Translations under genes and position numbers: made by a program
Notes under the pieces: generated by a model
Told to the model about the DNA's origin: nothing
The model's input: the letters and a program-made list of their open reading frames with translations, nothing else
Databases searched by the model: none
Shown: positions 1 to 8,182 of the stretch, piece after piece
Layout of the letters: the number at the start of each line of letters is the position of its first letter
How positions within the stretch are numbered: position 1 is the stretch's first letter
Origin: Archaeoglobus neptunius
GTDB lineage: Archaea; Halobacteriota; Archaeoglobi; Archaeoglobales; Archaeoglobaceae
Reading direction: 5' to 3'
Length of the DNA stretch: 64,000 bases
Assembly (NCBI RefSeq): GCF_016757965.1
Contig: NZ_JAEKIW010000009.1
Span: 1-64,000, forward strand

Positions 1-141
1 ATGGAGAGGGTGAGTGCAATAGCCAGCCAGACCCTCCAGGTTCTGATCGAGAACTTCAAGATATTTGACTCCACGGGCAATGACGTTTCAAGGGATTACG
101 CTGAAATGATGGCAAATGGGGGGAGAAAAGAGTTCACATGA
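1..141 (+). CDS. methyl-accepting chemotaxis protein, C-terminal end (partial)
   Basis: Only the last 46 codons are inside the window; the frame is open from base 1 and stops with TGA at 139-141. The visible sequence (…IASQTLQVLIENFKIFD…) aligns with the extreme C-terminus of the complete MCP at 8183-9310 (…[16 protein letters not shown]), which is the end of an MCP cytoplasmic coiled coil. It lies 28 nt upstream of the hemerythrin gene and in the same orientation as the che genes, so it probably heads or belongs to the che operon. Its sensor part and any membrane segments are outside the window. The first codon is ATG by chance or is an internal Met. Confidence 0.7.
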   Translation: MERVSAIASQTLQVLIENFKIFDSTGNDVSRDYAEMMANGGRKEFT

Positions 142-169
142 ATTTTTAATTTTTGAGAGGTGGATGGAT

Positions 170-562
170 ATGATCTCGTGGAGTGATAAGTTTAGCGTTG
201 GGGTTAAAACGATAGATGAGCAGCACAGGAAGCTTGTGGAGATGCTTAATGAGCTTCACGGGGCGATGAAGATTGGAAAGGGAAAGGAGGCCCTGTCGAA
301 CATTCTGGAGTCGATGTTTGACTACGCAAAGGAGCACTTTGCGACGGAGGAACGCTACATGGAGAAGTACAGTTTTCCGGGAACTGTGAAACACAAAAGC
401 GAGCATAAGGAGTTTGTTGACGCAGCTACGGATTTCTACACCCGGTATCTGGGTGGGTCTGCAACTTCAATAGAGGTTTACAACTTTCTGCAGAAGTGGC
501 TGGTCAACCATATACTAAATACGGACAAAAAACTGGGCAAATTTCTTTGTGAGGTGAGATGA
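170..562 (+). CDS. bacteriohemerythrin (oxygen-binding, chemotaxis operon)
   Basis: This is a 130-residue four-helix O2-binding protein with a diiron site. The full ligand set is visible: His in DEQHRKLVE, HFATEERYME (His plus Glu), HKSEH (two His) and HILNTD (His plus Asp). The start at 170 (MISWSDKF) follows a GAGGTGG ribosome site at 157-163. An ATG at 116 in the same frame would overlap the upstream MCP and adds residues not typical of the family. The stop overlaps the start of cheW (ATGATG at 559), so translation is probably coupled. Placement between an MCP and cheW suggests oxygen delivery or sensing for taxis; that role is inference. Confidence 0.9.
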   Translation: MISWSDKFSVGVKTIDEQHRKLVEMLNELHGAMKIGKGKEALSNILESMFDYAKEHFATEERYMEKYSFPGTVKHKSEHKEFVDAATDFYTRYLGGSATSIEVYNFLQKWLVNHILNTDKKLGKFLCEVR

Positions 563-1038
563 TGCAGGCGGAAGGACAGGTTTTGAAGGGTGATGAAACA
601 GTTCAGGTGATAGTCTTCAACCTCGGAGACGAGAGGTACGGGGTGGACATCTCTCAGGTTAGGGAGATTATCAGGCCGACGCAGATAACCCGAATTCCCA
701 ATGCCCCCGATTTTGTGGAGGGTGTGATAAACCTGAGAGGGCAGATAACCACCATAATCAATCTGAGAAAGCGGTTTGGGATGGAACCGAAGCCGATAGA
801 CAACAACACTCGCATCATAGTCGTTGAGTTCGAGAATGCGGTGATCGGCATGATGGTGGATACGGTAAACGAGGTGAAGTACCTTTCTACTTCGGACATC
901 GAGGCTCTGCCCAACATAATCACGGCCAGAGAGGAAGCAAAGTTCCTCAAGGGGGTGGGAAAGCTTCCGGACGGTCTGCTGATAATGATAGACCTGAACA
1001 AGGTGTTGAGTGAAGATGAGGTGGAGAGGCTGAGGTGA
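559..1038 (+). CDS. cheW: chemotaxis coupling protein CheW (copy 1)
   Basis: CheW is the SH3-like adaptor that joins MCPs to the CheA kinase at the inner face of the membrane or in cytoplasmic arrays. The 159-residue protein has the family pattern: an N-terminal VFNLGDERYGVDISQV segment, IPNAPDFVEGVINLRG in the middle and a C-terminal KLPDGLLIMIDLNKVL. GAGGTGAG precedes the start; ATG at 559 or 562 is possible. It overlaps the hemerythrin stop by 4 nt. A second copy lies at 11296-11772, and a 62-nt stretch (718-779) is identical in DNA to that copy (see findings). Confidence 0.95.
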   Translation: MMQAEGQVLKGDETVQVIVFNLGDERYGVDISQVREIIRPTQITRIPNAPDFVEGVINLRGQITTIINLRKRFGMEPKPIDNNTRIIVVEFENAVIGMMVDTVNEVKYLSTSDIEALPNIITAREEAKFLKGVGKLPDGLLIMIDLNKVLSEDEVERLR

Positions 1039-1052
1039 GCTTGAGGTAGCCT

Positions 1053-1859
1053 ATGAGCGAGAATAAGGAGCTCAGGATACCGGTGGAGTATTTCGACAAT
1101 GGCTGGAAAAAAGGGGAGGCGACAATCTCAAAAACTGCGATATCCTTTGCCGGACTGACAATTCCATTCAAAGAAATCCAGGATCTCGAAAAACTGAATT
1201 TTGAGGGTAAGGAGGCGATAAGGATAAAGAAGGACGGAAACTACTATCTCCATTTCGGAAACAGACAGGATCAGATTTTCAGATATCTGGCATTCAACCT
1301 GAAATCGGACAGATTTGCCGTTTATTTCCTCTCCCCCGCAACACGTGGGGGTGTGGTTGTGAGCGATAGCAAGTGGGACAAGGGGTATCTGAGCATAACC
1401 GATGAGGCGCTGTGGTTTCTGTCAACTTCAAGACAAATTCGAATTTCGATTGAAAATCTGGGCTCCGTTGGGAAGGACGTGAGAACGGTGGGTAAAAAGC
1501 AGAGGGTTGTTCTCGTCATCACGCATGTGGAGAACGGCGAGGTAATCACGAGCTTCGTTCTCTGTCCTGAAACCACCATGGACATGCTTCAGGAGTATAT
1601 AAAGAACATAATCGACAGACACAAGCCGAATGAGGATCTTTCAGAAATAGAGGAGCAGATTCTGACGATGGTGTATACCGGGGTGGATTCAGTGAGTGTT
1701 GAATCCATTCTGGGAATAACCACAGAAGAACTTAACAAGCTGTACGACAGGCTCGTGAATTTGGGTCTGGCGAGGGTTGTGAAGATACGAAAGGAAATTG
1801 AGCTCACACCCAGAGGTGTGGCTCTTGTTAGCGATATTATGAAAAAAGCTGCGAGGTGA
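1053..1859 (+). CDS. cheF: archaeal taxis adaptor CheF (DUF439 family)
   Basis: CheF proteins are archaea-specific and connect CheY to the archaellum motor switch. This 268-residue protein has the family layout: a beta-rich N-terminal part (about residues 1-190) and a C-terminal winged-helix-like segment (about 200-265, from EIEEQILTMVYTG to ELTPRGVALVSDIM). The start at 1053 follows GAGGTAG with good spacing, 14 nt after the cheW stop; cheY begins 6 nt after its end. Assignment rests on family pattern and its place between cheW and cheY. No archaellum gene is in the window, so its target lies elsewhere in the genome. Confidence 0.85.
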   Translation: MSENKELRIPVEYFDNGWKKGEATISKTAISFAGLTIPFKEIQDLEKLNFEGKEAIRIKKDGNYYLHFGNRQDQIFRYLAFNLKSDRFAVYFLSPATRGGVVVSDSKWDKGYLSITDEALWFLSTSRQIRISIENLGSVGKDVRTVGKKQRVVLVITHVENGEVITSFVLCPETTMDMLQEYIKNIIDRHKPNEDLSEIEEQILTMVYTGVDSVSVESILGITTEELNKLYDRLVNLGLARVVKIRKEIELTPRGVALVSDIMKKAAR

Positions 1860-1865
1860 GGATGT

Positions 1866-2231
1866 ATGCCAAAAGTGTTGATTGTGGATGATACGGCTTT
1901 TATGAGGAAACTTCTGAGAAATATACTGTTTTCCGGCGGTTTTGACATCGCCGGGGAGGCTGAAAATGGAAAACAGGCAGTGGAGATGTACAAACAGCTC
2001 AAGCCCGACATCGTCACCATGGACATCGTAATGCCTGAAATGAATGGCATCGAAGCGCTGAAGGCTATAAAGAAAATGGACCCAAATGCGAAGGTTGTGA
2101 TGTGCACGGCTGTTGGGCAGGAGCAGATGGTTAAGGCAGCGATAAAACTCGGAGCGAAAGGATACATCGTCAAGCCCTTCCAGGCTCCGAAGGTTATTGA
2201 GGAGCTGAAAAAGGTATCCGGAATGAGTTAA
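1866..2231 (+). CDS. cheY: response regulator CheY
   Basis: A stand-alone receiver domain of 121 residues, the diffusible output of CheA. The acidic pair is VDDTAF, the phosphoacceptor Asp lies in KPDIVTMDIVMPEMNG, the switch Thr in VMCTAVG, and the conserved Lys in YIVKPF. No output domain follows. The gene overlaps cheB by one base (TAATG at 2229-2233). Phospho-CheY should act on CheF and the motor and be dephosphorylated by CheC encoded downstream. Confidence 0.96.
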   Translation: MPKVLIVDDTAFMRKLLRNILFSGGFDIAGEAENGKQAVEMYKQLKPDIVTMDIVMPEMNGIEALKAIKKMDPNAKVVMCTAVGQEQMVKAAIKLGAKGYIVKPFQAPKVIEELKKVSGMS

Positions 2232-3283
2232 TGATTATGAGAGTGCTTGTGGTTGACGATTCGGCGCTCGTGAGAATGGCGGTCAGCGACATACTGAGTA
2301 AAGCAGGAATGGAAGTAGTTGACACGGCTAAAAATGGGAAGGAGGCTGTAGAGAAGACGCTAAAGCTAAAACCGGATGTCATAACTCTGGATATCAACAT
2401 GCCCGTTATGGACGGCCTTACAGCACTTAAAATCATAATGGAGAAAAGGCCAACACCTGTGGTGATGCTGAGCTCTTTAACAAAAGAGGGTGCCAGAGAG
2501 ACTCTGGAAGCTCTGAAGATCGGTGCGGTGGATTTCGTAACAAAGCCCGATGGCGCCCTGGTTGATCTTTCATCAGTTGCACAGGATCTTGTGAACAAGG
2601 TCAGTATGGCGGCGACAACCTCTCTCAACGTCCTGAGACTTCAGAATCTCAAGAAGATAAAGGGTGAGGTGGTCAGGGGTAACTGGAAGGGCAGGACCAA
2701 GGATGTGTGCGTTCTTATTGGCTCTTCAACAGGTGGACCTTCTGCGCTGGAAATGATAATTCCCAGACTACCTGCAGACATTCCTTCTCCGGTCTTCGTT
2801 GTTCAGCACATGCCTCCTGGATTCACGAAGCAGCTTGCTGAGAGGCTCAATTCCATGTCAGAGGTTGAGGTGAAAGAGGCTGAGAACAATGAGAGGGTGA
2901 AGGACGGAGTCGTCTACATAGCTCCCGGTGGATACCACATGAAGGTGAGGAGGGCTGCCAATGTGGTCCGCATAAAAATCGTCGACGGAGAGCCCGTAAA
3001 TGCGGTGAAACCGTCCGTTGATGTCACGGCCGATTCCGTGGTGCAGGCTTACGGTGGAAACGTTGTTGGGGCAATACTTACCGGAATGGGGGAGGATGGG
3101 GCATATGGGATGAGGCTGATAAAGGAGAAGGGTGGACTAACTGTGGCGAGCAGTGAGGATACATGTGTTGTGTTCGGTATGCCAAAGGCCGCAATAGAGA
3201 TAGGGGGCATAGTGTCGGTGAAGCCGGTTTTTGAGATAGCAGAAGAGATCGTTCGATTTTTGGAGGTGAAGCTGAATGAGTGA
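2231..3283 (+). CDS. cheB: protein-glutamate methylesterase CheB
   Basis: The 350-residue CheB removes methyl groups from MCP glutamates, giving adaptation. An N-terminal receiver (phospho-Asp in KPDVITLDINMPVMDG) is followed by the esterase domain with the Ser-His-Asp triad: GSSTGGPSAL, VVQHMPPGFTKQLAERL and LTGMGEDGAYGM. Starts at 2231 or 2237 are both possible. Its end overlaps cheA by 8 nt, so the two are probably translationally coupled. Confidence 0.96.
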   Translation: MIMRVLVVDDSALVRMAVSDILSKAGMEVVDTAKNGKEAVEKTLKLKPDVITLDINMPVMDGLTALKIIMEKRPTPVVMLSSLTKEGARETLEALKIGAVDFVTKPDGALVDLSSVAQDLVNKVSMAATTSLNVLRLQNLKKIKGEVVRGNWKGRTKDVCVLIGSSTGGPSALEMIIPRLPADIPSPVFVVQHMPPGFTKQLAERLNSMSEVEVKEAENNERVKDGVVYIAPGGYHMKVRRAANVVRIKIVDGEPVNAVKPSVDVTADSVVQAYGGNVVGAILTGMGEDGAYGMRLIKEKGGLTVASSEDTCVVFGMPKAAIEIGGIVSVKPVFEIAEEIVRFLEVKLNE

Positions 3284-5216
3284 TGATATGGACGATTACA
3301 AGCAGGAATTTATCCAGGAGGCGAGAGAGTACCTCGAAATTATGAATCAGAACTTTATAAAGGTCGAAAAAGGTGATATCGATGCCATCAACGAGATTTT
3401 CAGAATGGCGCACACGATCAAGGGGATGGCAGGATTCATGGGCTACAGGAATCTTGAGGAGCTCTGTCACAGGCTTGAAAGTGCAATGGGGAAGGTGAGA
3501 GATGGGGAAATTGAGGTAAGTGGTGAGCTCATAGACGTAATGCTCAAGGCTGTTGATGCAATTGAAGAGATGATTGACAGAATAGAGGAGGAGGATAACG
3601 ATAACGTTGATGTTGAGACCATTATTGACGCTATTGGTAAGTTTCTGGAGATTAAGGAGGAAAGGTCGGATGTTGCTGTGAATCGTGGAGAGAATCTTGA
3701 GAAGGCAAATCTCAGGGTTGACGTCTATCTCAGCGAAGACTGCATAATGAAAAGCGTAAGAGCGGCGCTGGTTGTGGAATCCCTAAGTGAGATTGCCGAA
3801 GTTATCGGGACCATACCGGATGAAGGTGATATGGAAAAGGAGCAATTTGACGGTCACTTTACTGTTTTCCTCAAGGCTGCAGATTCCAAAGCCGTTGAGG
3901 ATGCCGTCAGCAAAATTGCAGAGATAGACAGGTTTGAGGTCGCACCAATTGAAAGTGAAAGGGCTGATAAAGCCCGAAAAGAAGAGAAGAAGCCGGAAGT
4001 CCAGAAAGAAGAACGGGAAGAGGTCAGGATCGGGGATACAATTAAAAAGAAGAATAAAAAGCTTGAGAGCATCAGGGTGAATATTTCTCAGCTTGACACC
4101 ATCATGAATCTCGTTGGTGAGCTCGTCATCAGCAAAGGCAGGCTTCTGCAGATTGCGAGTGAATACAACATTCCAGAACTGAAGGAGGCGGTTGCGATAA
4201 TGGATAAGTCCATCACGAGCCTTCAGGACGAAATAATGCAGATAAGAATGGTGAAGGTTGAGAGGGTTTTCAACAAGTTTCCGAGAATGGTTAGAGATCT
4301 GGCAAGAAAGCTTGGAAAGAAAGTTGATTTTGTTATGGAAGGGCTTGATACCGAACTCGACAGGACAGTTCTTGACGAGATCAGCGATCCTCTCGTCCAT
4401 CTTGTGAGAAATGCGGTCGACCACGGAATCGAGTCTCCTGAGGAGAGGAAAGCGGCAGGAAAGGACGAGGTCGGAAAAATAAAACTCTCCGCATGGAGGG
4501 AGAAAAATAACATAATTATCGAGCTTGAAGATGACGGAAGGGGACTGGATGTTGAGAAGATCAGGCAGAAGGCTGTTGAGAGGGGATTGATCACTCAGGC
4601 AGAAGCCGATGCGATGAGTGAAGATGAGCTGAAGATGCTGATATTCTCGCCGGGATTCTCGACGAAGGATGCTGCAACAGAGGTCTCTGGAAGGGGAGTC
4701 GGAATGGATGTTGTCAAGACAACTGTTGAAAGGCTTGGAGGTAGTGTCAGGATAAGCTCGCAGAAGGGGAAGGGTACAAAGGTCAGGATACACCTACCAC
4801 CCACGGTTGCGATTGTAAAGTCTCTGCTGGTTAAGGTTGCAAATGAGACCTATGCAATTCCGATTTCAAGTGTTGTTGAGGCTCTGTATGTAAATGAGGA
4901 TAACTGGAAGGTTATCCACGGGAATCCATTTTTGATTGTTCGTGGAAAGCTTGTACCGGCTTTCAAGCTCAGAGAGCTTTTTAATGTTGTGAACGGCAGC
5001 CCTGAAAGGGAGGTTGGAATAATTGTGGAAAAGGAGGGTGAAAAATATGCCCTGATAGCAGATACCATTGCTGAACAGCAGGAGATTGTTATAAAGCCTT
5101 TAACTGGATATCTGGCCAAAATAAAGGGGTTTAGTGGTGTAACGATCCTTGGAGACGGCAGAGTTGTGCCCATACTGGATATATCCAGCCTGTTGGGAGG
5201 TGATAGGCTTGCATAG
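3276..5216 (+). CDS. cheA: chemotaxis histidine kinase CheA
   Basis: The 646-residue CheA has all the usual parts in order: an Hpt (P1) domain with phosphorylated His in MAHTIKGMAGFMGY near residue 48; a P2-like response-regulator docking domain around 145-230; a charged linker; a dimerization helix pair around 265-330; an ATPase domain with N box HLVRNAVDHGIE, G1 box EDDGRGLD and a GRGVGMD G2 box; and a CheW-like P5 domain from about 510. It is the central kinase fed by the MCPs in this window. It overlaps cheB upstream and cheC downstream, 8 nt each. Confidence 0.96.
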   Translation: MSDDMDDYKQEFIQEAREYLEIMNQNFIKVEKGDIDAINEIFRMAHTIKGMAGFMGYRNLEELCHRLESAMGKVRDGEIEVSGELIDVMLKAVDAIEEMIDRIEEEDNDNVDVETIIDAIGKFLEIKEERSDVAVNRGENLEKANLRVDVYLSEDCIMKSVRAALVVESLSEIAEVIGTIPDEGDMEKEQFDGHFTVFLKAADSKAVEDAVSKIAEIDRFEVAPIESERADKARKEEKKPEVQKEEREEVRIGDTIKKKNKKLESIRVNISQLDTIMNLVGELVISKGRLLQIASEYNIPELKEAVAIMDKSITSLQDEIMQIRMVKVERVFNKFPRMVRDLARKLGKKVDFVMEGLDTELDRTVLDEISDPLVHLVRNAVDHGIESPEERKAAGKDEVGKIKLSAWREKNNIIIELEDDGRGLDVEKIRQKAVERGLITQAEADAMSEDELKMLIFSPGFSTKDAATEVSGRGVGMDVVKTTVERLGGSVRISSQKGKGTKVRIHLPPTVAIVKSLLVKVANETYAIPISSVVEALYVNEDNWKVIHGNPFLIVRGKLVPAFKLRELFNVVNGSPEREVGIIVEKEGEKYALIADTIAEQQEIVIKPLTGYLAKIKGFSGVTILGDGRVVPILDISSLLGGDRLA

Positions 5217-5817
5217 TATTGAGGATCTTGGAGAAATGGAGCTTGATGCTCTTAAGGAGCTGGGTAATATTGGTGTTGGGAAAGCTGCAACGTCCCTCTC
5301 CCAAATGCTTGGAAGGACAATTGAGATGAGTGTGCCCGAAGCCACGATCGTCAGAATCCAGGACCTTCACAAAGTGATCAACGCTGAGGAGATGGTTGCA
5401 GGAGTGGTTACAGGACTTGAGGATATTGAAAACGGACATTCCGGATTTCTGTACATTACCTTCCCGGAGAAATCATCCAGAAAGCTCGTGGAGATACTGC
5501 TCGGAGATGTCAGCGATGAGGAGATGGTGGACTCGACCTTAATGGAGATAGGCAACATTCTGTCCTCTGCATTCTGCGATGCAACCGCTGAAATGCTGGG
5601 TGTGATGCTGATTCCAACACCACCGAGCTTTGGAAGGGACTTTGCGATTGCGGTGATAGATGCGATAGTTTCGCAGCTTGCGGATAAAAGTGACTACGTC
5701 GTGCTGTTCGAAACGAAGCTTGAGGAAAGCGAGAAGGAGATAGAAATTCTCGTTATGCTCATTCCGAATGAAAAATTCGTGAGCTACATTCTCCAGCTTC
5801 TTGGAATGGTGGAATGA
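5209..5817 (+). CDS. cheC: CheY-phosphate phosphatase CheC
   Basis: CheC of 202 residues with both phosphatase signatures intact: the first E..N pair in KELGNIGVGKAATSLSQM and the second in LMEIGNILSSAFCDA. I chose the TTG at 5209 because GGGAGGTGA (5196-5203) sits at proper spacing and the protein then begins right at the family N-terminus (HSIEDLGEMELDAL). An ATG at 5149 would add 20 residues read from inside cheA. The TTG start overlaps the cheA stop by 8 nt. It probably works with CheD, encoded next with a 4-nt overlap. Confidence 0.93.
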   Translation: MHSIEDLGEMELDALKELGNIGVGKAATSLSQMLGRTIEMSVPEATIVRIQDLHKVINAEEMVAGVVTGLEDIENGHSGFLYITFPEKSSRKLVEILLGDVSDEEMVDSTLMEIGNILSSAFCDATAEMLGVMLIPTPPSFGRDFAIAVIDAIVSQLADKSDYVVLFETKLEESEKEIEILVMLIPNEKFVSYILQLLGMVE

Positions 5818-6290
5818 TGGGCAATGAGATCCTTGTTGGCATCGGCGAGTTCAGGGTTGCAAAGGGGGCAGTGCTGAAAACAGTCGGTCTTGGATCGTGT
5901 ATTGGCATTGCTCTGTACGATCCGAAGCTCAGGCTGGGTTCTCTGGCCCACGTCATGCTGCCCCAGTCCAACAACGGAACAAAGAGAAGTGCAAAGTACG
6001 CAGATCATGCTGTGGAGATGATGATGGAAGCGATGGAAAGGCTGGGGAGTGATAGAAAAAGGGTTGTGGCGAAGATGGCTGGAGGTGCGCAGATATTCAA
6101 GCACATGACAATGGATATGCTGAGGATAGGTGACAGAAATGTGGACGCCATCAAAACGATCCTGAAAGACTACGGCATAAGGGTGGTATCTGAAGATATA
6201 GGAGGTAACGAGGGAAGAACTGTCTATTTTTTCACCGGCGATGGAAGAATGCTGGTCAAGTACAGCAAGGGTGGTGAGCTGTGGATCTAG
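5814..6290 (+). CDS. cheD: chemoreceptor glutamine deamidase CheD
   Basis: CheD deamidates glutamines of MCPs and stimulates CheC. The 158-residue protein has the catalytic Cys in VGLGSCIGIALYDP and the catalytic His in LAHVMLPQ, plus the conserved KMAGGAQIF segment. Start ATGATG at 5814/5817 overlaps the cheC stop, and its own 3' end overlaps the GTG start of cheR by 10 nt. The chain of overlaps from hemerythrin to cheR argues for a single polycistron. Confidence 0.95.
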   Translation: MMGNEILVGIGEFRVAKGAVLKTVGLGSCIGIALYDPKLRLGSLAHVMLPQSNNGTKRSAKYADHAVEMMMEAMERLGSDRKRVVAKMAGGAQIFKHMTMDMLRIGDRNVDAIKTILKDYGIRVVSEDIGGNEGRTVYFFTGDGRMLVKYSKGGELWI

Positions 6291-7096
6291 CCTTCAGAAC
6301 CCTCGTGGATTACGTCAGCAGAGAATCCGGAATAGACCTTCACCAGTACAGGGAGAGCTACCTGAAGAGGAGAATAGAGCTTAGGATGAAGATGCTGGGA
6401 GTGAGGGATTTTGGAGAGTATCTCAGGCTGATAAAGGCAGATGGGGAAGATGAGGTGAAAAAGCTGATCAACACGATCACGATCAACGTTACAGAGTTTA
6501 TGAGAGACAGAACACCTTTTGAGTACCTCATGAAAGTCATACTGCCCGAAATAGCAAGCAGAAAGAGGAGGGTTAACAGCAACATTGTCCGATTCTGGAG
6601 TGCCGGTTGTTCGTGTGGGGAAGAGCCGTACAGTCTGGCAATATGTGCACTCGAGGCTCTTGGAGATGGCTGGATGATCTCAATCTATGCCACGGATATT
6701 GATGATGCCTGCCTTGAGATGGCGAGGGAGGGATTTTACAAACCGACCCAGCTCAAAAATCTGAGCAGGGCGCTCATCAACAAATACTTCGATAGGGAGG
6801 GTGATGGTTACAGGGTCAAGAGTTTTCTGAAAAGGTATGTCAGATTCAAAAAACACGATCTTACAACTGACGAGCCTGTATCGAGGTATCTTGATGTCGT
6901 TTTCTGCAGAAACGTGATGATTTATTTCAGCGAGAATCAGAAGGCAAAGGCTGTCAACGATTTTTACAACGCTCTGATTGCCGGAGGTTATCTTGTGATA
7001 GGCAAAAGCGAAACGCTGCCGGCGGGTTTCAAGAGCAGGTTTGAATGTGTAAATTTGAGAGAGAAGGTCTATCGAAAAATTACAGACAGTACCTGA
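6281..7096 (+). CDS. cheR: chemotaxis methyltransferase CheR
   Basis: The SAM-dependent enzyme that methylates MCP glutamates. The 271-residue protein has the N-terminal helical domain (GIDLHQYRESYLKRRIELRM) and the Rossmann domain with the SAM loop FWSAGCSCGEEPYSLAI and the family motif VVFCRNVMIYF. It begins with GTG at 6281, overlapping cheD by 10 nt, with GGTGAG just upstream. It is the last che gene; its stop overlaps the convergent PIN-domain gene by 17 nt. Confidence 0.95.
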   Translation: MDLAFRTLVDYVSRESGIDLHQYRESYLKRRIELRMKMLGVRDFGEYLRLIKADGEDEVKKLINTITINVTEFMRDRTPFEYLMKVILPEIASRKRRVNSNIVRFWSAGCSCGEEPYSLAICALEALGDGWMISIYATDIDDACLEMAREGFYKPTQLKNLSRALINKYFDREGDGYRVKSFLKRYVRFKKHDLTTDEPVSRYLDVVFCRNVMIYFSENQKAKAVNDFYNALIAGGYLVIGKSETLPAGFKSRFECVNLREKVYRKITDST

Positions 7097-7499
7097 GATA
7101 GTCTTTGACGTGAATGGCCGGATAACCACTCTTTTTTAATCTCGCTGCAACTTCCTCATCGGCTGTAACGTACATCTCTCCCATTGATATTGCGAGGACC
7201 ACGCATGTTGCGGTTGACAGGTCAATTTTCAGCTTTTTTGAAATTTCTCCTGCCATAAATATCTGTTCGGTGCTGATTTTAACGGAGATGTAACCCAGAA
7301 GTTTATCCACGAGGGAGATCAGTTTCTGTAGAACCTTCTGGTCCGTTACCTCTCTGGAAATTCTCTCGAAGATCTCGTATCTGGCATTTTCAGGTATCCT
7401 CACAGTGAGTTCGCCGTTAACTGCCTTTTCCCTGAGCTTCATAGATTCAATGCTGTTGCCGAGCAACCACTCAATGAAGACAGATGAGTCGATAATCAT
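7080..7499 (-). CDS. vapC: PIN-domain protein, VapC-like toxin
   Basis: A 139-residue PIN-domain protein of the VapC type, expected to be a metal-dependent RNase. Acidic residues of the active site are visible: Asp in MIIDSSVFIEW near the start, Glu in ENARYEIFER, Asp in KIDLSTATCVVLAI and Asp in VTADEEV. It lies 4 nt downstream of the VapB-like gene on the same strand, the normal antitoxin-toxin order. Its end overlaps cheR by 17 nt. The RNA target cannot be told from sequence. Confidence 0.85.
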   Translation of the reverse strand: MIIDSSVFIEWLLGNSIESMKLREKAVNGELTVRIPENARYEIFERISREVTDQKVLQKLISLVDKLLGYISVKISTEQIFMAGEISKKLKIDLSTATCVVLAISMGEMYVTADEEVAARLKKSGYPAIHVKDYLRYCL

Positions 7500-7503
7500 G
7501 GTC

Positions 7504-7692
7504 TCACCTTCCCAGCAAAGTTCTGATCTCGTCTATCTCCGACCAGATACTCTTTATTTTCTCCTGCCTCACCTTTTCCTCGATTTTGCTCCTCAGATAC
7601 TCGCTCCAGTTGGTATTTATATTTTCCATCTCAAACTTTAGCCATTCTGGAATTCTAAAAGAAACGATTGCGTTCTTTCTTTCACTTCCCAT
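7504..7692 (-). CDS. vapB: VapB-like antitoxin
   Basis: A 62-residue protein with an N-terminal ribbon-helix-helix pattern (NAIVSFRIPEWLKFEME) followed by a charged, amphipathic C-terminus (RSKIEEKVRQEKIKSIWSEI) that would wrap the toxin. It precedes the PIN gene by 4 nt. The promoter looks leaderless: an AT-rich TATA-like run around 7705-7725 lies about 25 nt upstream of the ATG at 7692. Such antitoxins usually repress their own promoter; no clear operator palindrome is visible. Confidence 0.75.
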   Translation of the reverse strand: MGSERKNAIVSFRIPEWLKFEMENINTNWSEYLRSKIEEKVRQEKIKSIWSEIDEIRTLLGR

Positions 7693-7817
7693 ATCATAAT
7701 TTTCTTTTTGTTTTTTAAAATATTTTGGCTTGTTTATTATTTTTTATATAACAGAATGTAATACGATAATGTTTACAGTCCGTTAAATTAATATGTTTCA
7801 TAGTGTACTAAATAGAA
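7693..7817. promoter_or_regulatory. divergent promoter region, vapB and winged-helix regulator 1
   Basis: This AT-rich 125-nt gap carries two outward promoters. For the minus strand there is a TATA-like run near 7705-7725. For the plus strand GTTAAATTAAT at 7782-7792 lies about 30 nt before the ATG at 7818. The sequence AATACGATAAT at 7760-7770 recurs in variant form near the other regulator and MCP genes of this island and may be an operator (see findings). Confidence 0.45.
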
Positions 7818-8090
7818 ATGGGTATTGAGGCAGAGCTCGATGGAAAGATCGAAGCATACAGGTCAGCCACTCATCATGGGGCATTGAAGATCATGTTCAT
7901 TCTGGCCAGTGAAGAGGCAGGTTTTACGGAGATCATGTTCAGATCCAGACTGAGTCCAAGCGTGCTCAACAAACTGCTGAAGTCTCTTGTAAGATACGGA
8001 ATGATCAAAAAAGATGATGGTAAGTATACCCTAACAAGAAAAGGAGAGCTGATTCTGGAGAGGCTGCTGGAAATCGTGGAGCTCCTTTAA
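7818..8090 (+). CDS. winged-helix transcriptional regulator 1
   Basis: A 90-residue single-domain DNA-binding protein. Helices for an ArsR/PadR-like winged helix are visible: FTEIMFRSRLSPSVLNKLLKSLV as recognition region, then a wing KKDDGKYTLTRKGELI and a final helix. It is paralogous to the regulator at 9379-9666: the cores share the pattern FT-x-x-M-x-x-x-x-RL-x-P-x-VL-x-x-x-LK-x-L, then Y-x-LT-x-KG. It has no ligand domain. It lies 92 nt upstream of a soluble MCP gene, an arrangement repeated at 9379-11295, which suggests that each regulator controls a nearby chemoreceptor; this is inference. Confidence 0.75.
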   Translation: MGIEAELDGKIEAYRSATHHGALKIMFILASEEAGFTEIMFRSRLSPSVLNKLLKSLVRYGMIKKDDGKYTLTRKGELILERLLEIVELL

Positions 8091-8120
8091 TTGCGGAAGT
8101 GTAATTGCTTTTATGAAGAA

Positions 8121-8155
8121 ATATTTTATATATTACTTTCAATAACGAAATCTGC
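8121..8155 (+). promoter_or_regulatory. promoter of soluble MCP 1
   Basis: ATATTTTATATATTA (8121-8135) is a strong archaeal TATA element. The predicted start point near 8150 falls on AATAACGAAATC (8141-8152), a variant of the AATACGA motif found near the other regulator and MCP genes. An operator overlapping the start point would give repression. Confidence 0.4.
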
Positions 8156-8182
8156 AATTGATATCCGAGTTCAGTAGCGGGG

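Noticed and set aside
3783-4793. 336-codon open frame opposite cheA
   Set aside because: It lies wholly antisense to a well-conserved gene, shows Leu/Phe/Ser-rich shadow composition and has no recognisable domain.
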